From Opitutaceae bacterium (GTDB lineage: Bacteria; Verrucomicrobiota; Verrucomicrobiia; Opitutales; Opitutaceae), in assembly GCA_030693515.1 (NCBI GenBank), contig JAUYAK010000067.1, forward strand, positions 1 to 57,404: 57,404 nt of DNA, in the 5' to 3' direction. The notes below the pieces were generated by a model. It was not told the origin of the DNA. It worked only from the letters and a program-made list of their open reading frames with translations, and did not search any database. The position numbers were made by a program, and so were the translations under genes. Positions 34,695 through 43,266 of this stretch are shown here, piece after piece (positions within the stretch are counted from its first letter, which is position 1; the number at the start of each line of letters is the position of its first letter).

Positions 34695-35863
34695 GAGCCA
34701 GCCTCCTCCTTGGGCACCACTACGCGGATGACCCGTTTGGTGGGTTCGCGACGCACGCCATCGCGCTCGCTTGGTGGCACCGGGATTTCGTAGTAGGCCT
34801 CCTCGTAGCCGTCATCCGTTCGGGGCCGGTGGTTATCGCGGGCGATCCAGTATTGCTGCTTCACCGCGTTCGACTGGCCTTTTTCGTAGCCGGCGAGAAA
34901 TGCCTCCCGCTGCGCCTTGTTGTTAAAGTAGTTGATGGCTTCACCGACCACGAAGCCCGCCCCTGCGCCGACGGCGGCGTTCTTGGCTTTGCCTTCACCC
35001 TCCCGGGCGCCGATGTAAGCCCCGCCGGCCGTCGTGGCTGCGGTCGTGGCGAAGTCGCGCGTCCGCCCGGCCGAATCGGGGCTCGCCGTCGCACAGCCCG
35101 GCGTGATGAGGACAATCAGCATCACAAACAGCAGGCCGATCAGATACGGCTGCGAGAACGAGAGACTGTCTAGGAATCGTAGCATAGGTAGCATTGGGTT
35201 GAAACAGGATTCGTTGACCGTGAGTTTAGGTTCGTGATGTTGCGCATGGCCCTGACGCTGCCCCTCGCGCGCGCACATCCGGTCGATGGTGTGGGCGATG
35301 AGAACGCGCGCCTCCACCCGCCCTTCGAGAAACGCGACAACGTCCGCCTTCATCCGCAGGCGGTCGGAGGGCAGGAGCAGATGGGTTTCAAGGGCCGCCT
35401 CGACTTCGGCGACTTCCTGCTCATCCACCGGGTCGCGCTCATCCCGTTCGTCAATGCGTTCCGCGTAGGGCGCGAGGCGTTCGAACAAGCGGTCTTCCTC
35501 GACCCTCTCGTATCCCGCCTGAAGTAGATCGAAGCCCGAGCGGCTGACCATCACCGCGGTTGGCTCACCGGACCGCACCGCAGTCGCGGCATCCCCGACC
35601 GTCGTCTCCCGCTCCATGAGCCGGAAGATCAGGGCGTCGTTTTCAATCGCGGCCTCGATATGCCGGTGACGGTTTACGAGCTGAGATGCGGAACCCGGCG
35701 AGTTCGTCTCGGCCTTTCGTGTGACCTGCACGTCCGGAAGCTGCACCAGCACGCGCGGCAGCGGCACGACCTCGCCGGCCGTGCCACGATGCTCGTCCCG
35801 GTAGCTGCGGCCGAGCCCCAGCATCCGCAGCGCCTCGCGTTGGATTTCCTCGTTGGTTTTCAT
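34691..35863 (-). CDS. Composite transfer protein: soluble domain plus TM/lipobox and glycine-zipper domain
   Basis: One uninterrupted frame of 390 residues from ATG 35863 (two bases before the VirB4-like stop codon on the minus strand). The N-terminal part (about 1-220) is a soluble acidic protein with no recognised fold. At about 240 a membrane segment (PYLIGLLFVMLIVLITPGC) ends in a lipobox-like P-G-C. The rest has a glycine-zipper stretch (NAAVGAGAGFVVGEAINYF) and a charged C-terminus. It may be a natural fusion, or two genes in the same frame with an internal start at the ML-P-M-L segment producing a free lipoprotein. Confidence 0.6.
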   Translation of the reverse strand: MKTNEEIQREALRMLGLGRSYRDEHRGTAGEVVPLPRVLVQLPDVQVTRKAETNSPGSASQLVNRHRHIEAAIENDALIFRLMERETTVGDAATAVRSGEPTAVMVSRSGFDLLQAGYERVEEDRLFERLAPYAERIDERDERDPVDEQEVAEVEAALETHLLLPSDRLRMKADVVAFLEGRVEARVLIAHTIDRMCAREGQRQGHAQHHEPKLTVNESCFNPMLPMLRFLDSLSFSQPYLIGLLFVMLIVLITPGCATASPDSAGRTRDFATTAATTAGGAYIGAREGEGKAKNAAVGAGAGFVVGEAINYFNNKAQREAFLAGYEKGQSNAVKQQYWIARDNHRPRTDDGYEEAYYEIPVPPSERDGVRREPTKRVIRVVVPKEEAGS

Positions 35864-35867
35864 GGCT

Positions 35868-38570
35868 TCAGGCGTGGGCGATGATGGCGTCCACCACGTT
35901 GCCGTTTCCGCGCAGCGCCTTCGCGCGCTGATCGAAATGCGCGCCCGAGCTCGACGCACAGTAGAGCATTTCGCGCGAGGCGACGTTGCGCATGGTCACG
36001 ATCAAGGGACGGCGTTCGTCCGTGTGATAGTAGGTGAACTGAGAATACTTCGTCCCGACCAGCTTCTCCGGTTCGGGGTGACTCATGACGGCATCCTTCG
36101 CCGCTTCGGGGATCTGGAAGTCCCGGCTCAAATCCTCGATGTCGGAGCGGTCGCTCTGGCGGAGCAGGAACAGGATGCGGCTGTTGCCGAGGACCGCGCC
36201 GCGGATGTCAGACGCCTTGAACTGCTCGTAGTTCTGCACGGTCGCGACGTTCCAGACATTGTATTTGCGGAGCTGCTGGTAGGACTCGCGCAGCACCTTC
36301 TTGCCGGACGGCACGAGCGAGAAGCGTGCGACTTCCTCAAAGATGTTCCGCTTCCGCAGCGCGCGCGGCAGCCGCATCATGTGCGACCGGGTATAGTTCG
36401 CGATGAGGAAGGCCGCCGCCGCTTTCAGCTCTTCCGCCGACTCCGGGATGTAGCCGAGTTCAAAGTGAGCGATCTTGCCCGTGAGCGAGACGTTCGAGAC
36501 GCCATCGAAAAGTTCGCCGTAGGAGCCGCCTGCGGACCACGGCTCCAGCAGCGTGGCGAGGTAGCGCATTTCCTCGCCGTGCGGCCCGGACGCCTCGGCC
36601 GAAAGCAGTTCTTGCAACTGCCCATGCTGCGGCATTTCGGCCGGCGTGAGCCGCGCGAACGCGAGGTCGCGGACTTGTTGCGCGCCGGCCCCGTCCTTCG
36701 CGAACCGGACCACGTCGCCTTCGTCGGATACAGCGGCGAAGGCGGCCGCCTCATCGCCCCGATGCTGTTCCCATTCGCCGAACTCGAGGAACGCATCGAG
36801 CCCCGTCGCCTGCGGCCCCATCCGGGTCCGGCGATACAGGTCGAGGGCGTAGGCCCGGCGGGCCATGGCCACCGTTTCCTCGGGGTGCCGGTTGAAATAC
36901 CACCGCGCGAAATCCTCGTAGAGGCGGCCGATGGCGTTCGCGAGGAGCGCCTGCCGCAGCTTGTTGCGGTCTTCGTCTTTCGACTGCCCGACCATGAGCA
37001 TCGGCAGCGCCGCCGCCGCGCTCAGGTGCAACCCGGACAGCGGCAGGCCCCGCGTATCGAGGTAGTTCATGGTCAGCTTGCCGTTCGCCTGGACGATGAT
37101 CGGCTCAGCAGACGGATCGACCGTCTTGGCGTAGGTGGTGTAGGACTCACCTTCCTCCACGATCATCGTGTAGGCGTAGAACGGTTCCGTCTGGGTCAGA
37201 ATATCGATGACGTTGACGCTCTTGCCGGAACCGGTGGTGCCGATGACGACCGCGTTTTGGGGCGTCTGGTTGTTGCCTTCGCCGACAAACGTCCGTCCGC
37301 CAACAAGGTTGCCGTTGGGACCCTCGAAAATGAACTCCGCCTGATCGAGGTGGCCCACCGGTGTGGACGAGAAGGGCAGGATGTTCGCGACGAGCGCGTC
37401 GTCGTAGTGATGCCAGAGCGAATCGTAGCGGCTGAACGACCAACCCGGCCACGTGCAGTAAAAGAAGTTTCTCGCGGAGGGTTCGAGGGCGGGCTCGTAG
37501 GCCTGCGCCCGTTCCATGCTGCCGACCGCCGCCTTGAGCGCGGTCAGCTTCGCCCGGAGGTCCTCCCGGTTCCGATCCCACGCGCGGATGATATATTGGA
37601 TGCGGTAGGGTGAATTGTCGTCGTTGCTGTAACGGGCGATCTTCGCGGCCTTCGTGCGCAGGGCCGCGAGCAGCTTCACCTTCTTCAGGCTCTCGTAGTC
37701 GCCCTCGACGCGGTTCAGCTCCTTCTGCTCCTTCTCGATCAGCTCCTCCACATCGACGGACTCGACGTTGACCGTGATCGCGTAGTCCCGGAATCCCAGC
37801 TTCGTCAGCAGGTAGGCGAGGCTCGGGCGAGTCCGCTTCGGCAGCGACTTGAGCACGAGGATTCCGTGGTAGCAGCCATCGAGGTAGAAGCCGGTGTCCG
37901 GTTTCTCCAGCGGACGGCCTTCGCCGAGCCAGCAGTTTTCCTGAATGGATTTCTGCGGATCGAAGAACTCCAGCGGATCGGCGACCTTCTGTTCCGGCAG
38001 CGAGGGGTTGAGAAACTCCAGGAAGTGCTGGAAGTGATCGGCATCGGTCATCGGCCGCACCTGCCCGCCGCTCCCGCCAAAGAGCGCCTGCAGGAACTGC
38101 CCGATCTGGTTGAACTGCTCGGCATAGGTGCCAAGCAGCGCCTCCCGCGTGAGGCGGCCGGCATTCTTGCCGAGCACCGCCGCATCGACCGGCCTCGTGA
38201 AATACAGGCGAAGACGCTCCCGGCGGAGTGCGCCAGATTCGATCATGCGCCAGTAGCGCACGAACCGCTCGTTGCGCTGACGCTTGCTCCATTCGTTCGT
38301 CGCGTGCTTGGCCGTGTCTTCCCGGTAGCGCTGGAGAGGTTTCCGGAAGTCGGAATCGTTCGTCCATTGCACCTGCATTCGCCAGCCGGGTTTCAGGACC
38401 GATAACAACGCTACCAGGTCGGACTCGAATGCGTTGTGATGGATCGGATCGGCGTGCTCCAAATCGGGGGCGATGACTTCAAATCCTCGCGCGATGAAGC
38501 CGCCGCGATGGAGGCCTTCGAAGACAATCATGTCTTCGCCAAAGTAGCCGTCTGCGGGTTCGGTTCTCAT
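35868..38570 (-). CDS. VirB4/TrbE-like conjugative transfer ATPase
   Basis: A 900-residue cytoplasmic ATPase that powers pilus assembly and transfer. The N-terminal VirB4-type domain (about 1-410) lacks membrane helices. Walker A is GTTGSGKS at 444-451, preceded by the QTPQNAVVI strand as in TrbE/TraC. The C-terminal ATPase half contains the VirB4 signature-like region around FLLRQSDRSDIEDLSRDFQIP. Its length fits the TrbE/TraC group. The start overlaps the VirB3-like stop. Confidence 0.92.
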   Translation of the reverse strand: MRTEPADGYFGEDMIVFEGLHRGGFIARGFEVIAPDLEHADPIHHNAFESDLVALLSVLKPGWRMQVQWTNDSDFRKPLQRYREDTAKHATNEWSKRQRNERFVRYWRMIESGALRRERLRLYFTRPVDAAVLGKNAGRLTREALLGTYAEQFNQIGQFLQALFGGSGGQVRPMTDADHFQHFLEFLNPSLPEQKVADPLEFFDPQKSIQENCWLGEGRPLEKPDTGFYLDGCYHGILVLKSLPKRTRPSLAYLLTKLGFRDYAITVNVESVDVEELIEKEQKELNRVEGDYESLKKVKLLAALRTKAAKIARYSNDDNSPYRIQYIIRAWDRNREDLRAKLTALKAAVGSMERAQAYEPALEPSARNFFYCTWPGWSFSRYDSLWHHYDDALVANILPFSSTPVGHLDQAEFIFEGPNGNLVGGRTFVGEGNNQTPQNAVVIGTTGSGKSVNVIDILTQTEPFYAYTMIVEEGESYTTYAKTVDPSAEPIIVQANGKLTMNYLDTRGLPLSGLHLSAAAALPMLMVGQSKDEDRNKLRQALLANAIGRLYEDFARWYFNRHPEETVAMARRAYALDLYRRTRMGPQATGLDAFLEFGEWEQHRGDEAAAFAAVSDEGDVVRFAKDGAGAQQVRDLAFARLTPAEMPQHGQLQELLSAEASGPHGEEMRYLATLLEPWSAGGSYGELFDGVSNVSLTGKIAHFELGYIPESAEELKAAAAFLIANYTRSHMMRLPRALRKRNIFEEVARFSLVPSGKKVLRESYQQLRKYNVWNVATVQNYEQFKASDIRGAVLGNSRILFLLRQSDRSDIEDLSRDFQIPEAAKDAVMSHPEPEKLVGTKYSQFTYYHTDERRPLIVTMRNVASREMLYCASSSGAHFDQRAKALRGNGNVVDAIIAHA

Positions 38571-39172
38571 GCGACTTCCTCCCCACGCTCGGAAATCGCT
38601 TCTTCCAACATGTCCTCCGTGACCGTGAGTTGCTCCTGCACCCGCTCATAGGCGGCGCGGGCCACCACGGGTTGCTCGCGCTTCGTCAGCTCGGCGTCCT
38701 TGCCGCCGGAAGTCTCGCCGCCCAGGCGGCCGTTCGCGCCGGGATGCCGGGCCAGTCCCGCACCTGCCCGGTGCGGGCGCATCGCCAGCTCGCCCGCGTC
38801 CGCCTCGGGAGCCATCGGCGACCCGGCGACGGCGAAGGGATTCGCCGGCCGCCGGACACGCGGGCCGAACTGGAAGGAGAGCAGTCCGGACTCGACCAAC
38901 GCGGATTCGAAGAAGTCGGTGTCGTAGTGCTCCGGCTTGTTGTTCTTCAGCGTGAACACATACGTGACCGACAGCGCGCAGAGCACGACGCCCACCAGCA
39001 GGCACAATAGGAGCGATACCCCGAAGATCCCCCAGAGGAAGATCACCATCAGGATCGTCGCGCCTCCGGAACCCAACAGATACCAGCCGGAGTTCCCGGT
39101 CATGCCCAGGAACTCCCCGGAGGACTGGGCGCCTTGGTTGGCGTCGTGCTCGTTGAGGTGCGTGCCGTTCAT
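38567..39172 (-). CDS. VirB3/TrbD-like membrane protein with long cytoplasmic tail
   Basis: A 201-residue protein with two closely spaced membrane helices (about residues 26-68: WYLLGSGGATILMVIFLWGIFG and SLLLCLLVGVVLCALSVTYVF), as in VirB3/TrbD. A charged tail of about 130 residues follows, longer than usual. VirB3 binds VirB4, whose gene overlaps directly downstream, supporting the call. The ATG at 39172 is the first giving this polar head. Confidence 0.7.
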   Translation of the reverse strand: MNGTHLNEHDANQGAQSSGEFLGMTGNSGWYLLGSGGATILMVIFLWGIFGVSLLLCLLVGVVLCALSVTYVFTLKNNKPEHYDTDFFESALVESGLLSFQFGPRVRRPANPFAVAGSPMAPEADAGELAMRPHRAGAGLARHPGANGRLGGETSGGKDAELTKREQPVVARAAYERVQEQLTVTEDMLEEAISERGEEVA

Positions 39173-39197
39173 GGAATCGGACCGGGTTGGGCCCGGC

Positions 39198-39617
39198 TCA
39201 GGGGGCGAAGGTGCCGACGCCCGACGCTTCGAGTCCCATGTTGCTCCACATCGTGCGCACGATGGCAAAGGCGAGTCCGCTCACCATGGCCCCGGCGAAG
39301 GCCCACTTCGCGATGGATTGCCGGCCCATCATCATGGCGACACCGGCCGCCACGATGCCGACCGCGGCGAAGGTTCCGCTCAAATACATGATGATTGCGT
39401 TGCCCGATTCGGTCGCGGTTCTGAGATCTACGGCCGCGGCACGGGCCAATGACGGCAGGGCCAGGGCGGTGAAGCATAGCAACACGAGCTTACGCCCGCT
39501 GCCGTCCGCCGGCTGCGGGCGGCTTTCCGCATGGAGGTGCAACGCGCGCATCATCATCGCCGCACCGGTCACGAACGCCACATAGGGCGTCACAAGGGTT
39601 AGAATTGTCATGTTCAT
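39198..39617 (-). CDS. VirB2/TrbC-like major pilin
   Basis: A 139-residue preprotein from ATG 39617, preceded by GAGGAA at good spacing. It has two N-terminal hydrophobic segments with an A-R-A-A-A cleavage-like site near residue 60. A mature chain with two helices (IIMYLSGTFAAVGIVAAGVAMMM and WAFAGAMVSGLAFAIVRTM) separated by a short basic loop (GRQSIAKW) follows, the hallmark of conjugative pilins. Position next to VirB3/VirB4 genes fits. A 235-bp gap before it probably carries a promoter. Confidence 0.85.
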   Translation of the reverse strand: MNMTILTLVTPYVAFVTGAAMMMRALHLHAESRPQPADGSGRKLVLLCFTALALPSLARAAAVDLRTATESGNAIIMYLSGTFAAVGIVAAGVAMMMGRQSIAKWAFAGAMVSGLAFAIVRTMWSNMGLEASGVGTFAP

Positions 39618-39852
39618 TTGCTGTTCCTCATTTGTGCCGGCGCTTGAGGGGGCCGTTTCCCCGCATTCCACCCGACGCGTTGAAGTGCGATGGACGAACT
39701 GCATGATCGCTGTTCGGCGCCCCGGATACCGGTCGCCGTTCGTATCGATCGAAAAATCAATCGCACGAATGGTAGCGGTGCGGTTCGCCGTCGGATCGAG
39801 GAAATCGCATTTCTCACCGCAGGTTTCCAAGCACGCGGCCGTTATTTTTCCG

Positions 39853-40224
39853 TTACAGAAAAAACGATCCTTGGGTCTCAGTCGCCCGCGCGGGCGGTTT
39901 GGTGAAGCGAAGCTCGCTCGCAAAGGTATCCATCTCGCGCTCCCGGTCCTGGCCGAGTTCAGGCTGGGCGCGCAACCGCAGGAGCGAGCGCTCTTCCACG
40001 GCCAGATAGAGCGGCCCGAGATTGTGACCGCGTATCACCACCAGCCATCCGCCGATCTCGATCTTGAGGATGTCGGGTTCGCCGTGGTCCCAGCGCGCCT
40101 CGACGTAGTGCAACCAGGGGAGGTTGCGGCGCAGTGCCTTGCCGTCGTCGAATGTGACATGGCTCGCGTGGGCCGCCGTGTCGAAATGCAGCTTTGGCTT
40201 TCGGAGGACTGTGGCCGGTGTCAT
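39853..40224 (-). CDS. Hypothetical protein coupled to the relaxase
   Basis: A 123-residue soluble protein whose ATG overlaps the relaxase stop (ATGA), so it is translated with the relaxase. The core is beta-rich (DILKIEIGGWLVVIRGHNLGPLYLAVEE). No known motif. It could be a relaxosome accessory protein. Sequence 39618-39852 between it and the pilin gene is non-coding. Confidence 0.7.
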   Translation of the reverse strand: MTPATVLRKPKLHFDTAAHASHVTFDDGKALRRNLPWLHYVEARWDHGEPDILKIEIGGWLVVIRGHNLGPLYLAVEERSLLRLRAQPELGQDREREMDTFASELRFTKPPARATETQGSFFL

Positions 40225-42941
40225 AGGCTAGGACGTTCACCGTGGGTCTCACCCCGTTGTTGTTCCGCCGCCGCACCGAGCCAGGCCGCACGGATCTGAG
40301 GACTGAGATGGCGCAGCGCGCGTGGCACGAGTTGCTCGTTTTCAAGGATGCTATGACGCGTCATGAACTCCGTCGCTAGTTCCCGGCCCGGATCTGGTCG
40401 GGCAAGCCGACGGAAGATGTCATCTTTGTTGGAGACATAAATCGCGTGTGTCCCTCGGTAACGCGTGTTGCCGACGTAGAACTGGCGGCGGGCCAGCGCC
40501 CGCGCCGCCACTTCGCCGAGCACCATCAGCGACTCCTCGGAAGTGCTGCCCTGCGAACGGTAGGAGGTAAGCGCGTGACCGTAAGTCCACGCTGCGAAGT
40601 CCGGCGGCAGGACATGACCGTCCGTTAGCACGACCTTGTTCGTGACCGGATCGACGTGCGCCACCTGTTTGAAATCACCGTTGGCAAAGCCTTCGTCATC
40701 CTCGCGGCCACGAATCAGGAGTTTATCGCCCGCCGACACAGCGAGTGTTTGCTTTCGGCCCACCTCAAACGCGGCGCGCTGCTTGCGGGTGATCTTCGCC
40801 TCCCGGCCCTTCGGCCCGCGCACCCGCACGCCGTCGGACATGACCGCGACAACCTCAGCGGCCACGCCCCGTTTGAAGAACCGCGTGTCGCGCGCGAAGA
40901 GCAGTCGGTCACCAACGTGGTATTGGTCCCAATGCACTTTCTGCTCCTCCGTCCAGGTAAGAGGCTTCACCGCGTCACGCATGACCTCCGCATCGCCGAG
41001 CAGGCCGACCCGGCGCAGCGCCGGGCGAACCTGCGCGTTGAACCGTTCGATTTCCTCCCAAAAGGGAATCACGACCAAGGTCTCGATTCCTTTCACGCGG
41101 TTGCTGGCGTAGTGCTCGGCCGCACGCCGAAACATCGCTTCGTCGTCCGGCGTTTCACGAATCAGGCCGCGCCGCTCAGCAAACTCGAATGCCTCGCCGA
41201 CCTCGCCCGACGCGAGCAACCGACTGAACCGCCGGTCAGCTTCGTTGCGCTGGCGCAGCACCTCAGCGAGTCGCACGACCGGCGTGCCTGAATGCTTGAT
41301 GACGTTCCGCAGCGCGTCGCCGCGCCGCACGCTGTAATGCTGTTTCGTGTCGCCCACCAAAAGCACACGGGCGCGCACCTCGCGGGCGATCTTCGTCAGT
41401 TGGTCGAGTTGTTGCGTGGACAGAAGACCGGCCTCATCGACCAGCACAACGCGGCCCGCCGCCTGCACCTGCATGGCTTCACTGACCAGAAACCGCTGCA
41501 CCGTGTCTGCGCTGGCAAAGCCACTCTCCACCATCGCATCACGCGCCCGAGTCGTCGGAGCGAGCGGCACGAAGCGTTGACCGCCTGCCGCGACGTGCGC
41601 GCCCTCAATCGCGGTCAACACCGTCGTCTTGCCGGTGCCGGCATCACCGACCAGCACACTCATGAAGTCACGATTCGACAGAATCGCTCGCGCCGCTGTC
41701 ATCTGGCCGGGTGTGAGCATCGCCGGCAGATGCGCGGCATCGCCCAACGCGAAGCGTTGGTTGCGACCTTCGCGCACCCGCTGAACCGTTGCCTCCTCTT
41801 CGCGTCGGATCGGCCGCAGACTCATTTCGCCTTCCTTGCGAATCACGTCGGGATGCGCTTCCAACGCCACGCGCAATTCGCGCCAGCGGTAAAAATCGGG
41901 ATGCAACTCGAGCGCGGCGTTGAGCACCTCGCCTTCGCGCACGACACTACTCCGCTCATAGACGTGCCGCAGTGCCGCCTCCAGCACCGTCCGCTCGTTG
42001 CCGTGCGACCATTGCATCCGCGGCGCCTGCGCGCGCGCCGAACGAACGAGATCGTTCAACGCGTGCGTCTCATCGGCATTCAACTCCGCGCGCTGCCTCG
42101 CGCGCACTTCGGCCGTGCTGACATCCGTCAGCTTATCCTCGCGCGATTCGCGGACGAGGATTTCGACTTCGCGCTTCGTCGGCTTGCGCCCTTTCTTCAC
42201 CGCGTATTCCTCGGCGAGTTTCTGAACATGCCGCGCGCGTTTCGAGAAGCGTTCGCGCAAATGCTCGACGCCGCGGACCGAGAATCCCCTGGAGTTCATT
42301 TCATATGGCTCATAGCCCAGCGAACGCAGCCGCCCGGCCAGTTCACGATACAACACCTGGCGGAGATACGCGGAGGCCCGCAGCATTTCGACCGGTTGCA
42401 ACGCCAGCCATTCGTTGCGCGCCGCGTCCCACGTCGCGTTTGCGAACACCGCATGGCCGTGCAACTGCGGATCGAGGTCGCGGCTCGCGTCGTGAAAGAA
42501 CAGCGCGCCGACAAAATTCCGGGTGAGCCGATAGGCTTCCGTTCCCGCTGCATCACCCCGACGTTCGCGCACGGCGGCGAAGCGTTCCATTTCTGCCAGT
42601 GCGGTTTTGACCGACTCCGTGAAGGCCTCGCGAATCCGGTCATCGCCGCCCACCAGCGCGAGCACGCTCACGTCTTTCGGCGCGGATAACTGAACGTCGA
42701 AAAATGCGACGCGGTTGGCTTGGTCGCGAGCGGTCAATGCCTCGCCGGTTTTCGGATGCCGGTTTTGCCGCAGCGCATCGAACGGTTTGTCCGTCACCGC
42801 GCCTTCCAAGCCGAGCGCCTTGGCCGCTTCGCCGATCCATTCGCCGCGCACTTCTTTTTCGCCTTCCGTCCAATAATCATTTTTCCGCAGGTGATGCGAA
42901 AGATAGTTGGCTCCGTTGCGGATGACTCCGACCGTTATCAT
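40221..42941 (-). CDS. MobF (TrwC/TraI) conjugative relaxase-helicase
   Basis: A 906-residue bifunctional protein. The N-terminal relaxase domain begins with MITVGVIRNGANYLSHHLRKNDYW; Tyr13 and Tyr23 are candidates for the nicking tyrosine. The metal site is the three-histidine motif DPQLHGHAVFAN near residue 160, a typical H-x-H-x(4)-N. A RecD-like helicase follows, with Walker A GDAGTGKT near residue 440, VLVDEAGLLS (Walker B) and a GSTSEESLMV-type motif VI region. It nicks oriT and unwinds the transferred strand. The start is ATG 42941, divergent from the coupling protein across the probable oriT. Confidence 0.93.
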   Translation of the reverse strand: MITVGVIRNGANYLSHHLRKNDYWTEGEKEVRGEWIGEAAKALGLEGAVTDKPFDALRQNRHPKTGEALTARDQANRVAFFDVQLSAPKDVSVLALVGGDDRIREAFTESVKTALAEMERFAAVRERRGDAAGTEAYRLTRNFVGALFFHDASRDLDPQLHGHAVFANATWDAARNEWLALQPVEMLRASAYLRQVLYRELAGRLRSLGYEPYEMNSRGFSVRGVEHLRERFSKRARHVQKLAEEYAVKKGRKPTKREVEILVRESREDKLTDVSTAEVRARQRAELNADETHALNDLVRSARAQAPRMQWSHGNERTVLEAALRHVYERSSVVREGEVLNAALELHPDFYRWRELRVALEAHPDVIRKEGEMSLRPIRREEEATVQRVREGRNQRFALGDAAHLPAMLTPGQMTAARAILSNRDFMSVLVGDAGTGKTTVLTAIEGAHVAAGGQRFVPLAPTTRARDAMVESGFASADTVQRFLVSEAMQVQAAGRVVLVDEAGLLSTQQLDQLTKIAREVRARVLLVGDTKQHYSVRRGDALRNVIKHSGTPVVRLAEVLRQRNEADRRFSRLLASGEVGEAFEFAERRGLIRETPDDEAMFRRAAEHYASNRVKGIETLVVIPFWEEIERFNAQVRPALRRVGLLGDAEVMRDAVKPLTWTEEQKVHWDQYHVGDRLLFARDTRFFKRGVAAEVVAVMSDGVRVRGPKGREAKITRKQRAAFEVGRKQTLAVSAGDKLLIRGREDDEGFANGDFKQVAHVDPVTNKVVLTDGHVLPPDFAAWTYGHALTSYRSQGSTSEESLMVLGEVAARALARRQFYVGNTRYRGTHAIYVSNKDDIFRRLARPDPGRELATEFMTRHSILENEQLVPRALRHLSPQIRAAWLGAAAEQQRGETHGERPSL

Positions 42942-42977
42942 GCTCAAAAGCACGGCCGGAAATCTCGGCTCATACAA

Positions 42978-43266
42978 CCGCCCGCGCCCCCCGATTCTCC
43001 GGTAGCCGACCTACCGCAGAAAGGCTAGGCCCGCGTCCTGATTCGGCACCGTTTTCGATCATCCTCGGCTACGACCAGCCGGGAGGGTGGGCGTGAATCA
43101 ACCGCGCTTTTTTGGCCACAGACGCAATACCCTAACGAGTTCGTTGGGTTCGGGCCGCGGATAAAAACGCCCCCGATCCACGCGTCCTGCGCCTACCGTT
43201 TTTTCGGTAGGCTCCGGCCCTCGCGCTCACGCCCGGGAAAGTCATTTTTCGCCTCAACGAAACGCC
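42978..43266. other. Candidate oriT / divergent promoter region
   Basis: A 289-bp gap between the relaxase and coupling-protein genes. It contains three inverted repeats: CGGTAG/CTACCG at 43000-43016, ACCCtAACGA/TCGTTGGGT at 43129-43149, and CCTACCG/CGGTAGG at 43192-43211 around a T6 loop. The first and third share the same half-site, as expected of binding sites for a relaxosome protein. MobF systems normally place oriT next to the relaxase gene. The nick site is not identified. Confidence 0.55.
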
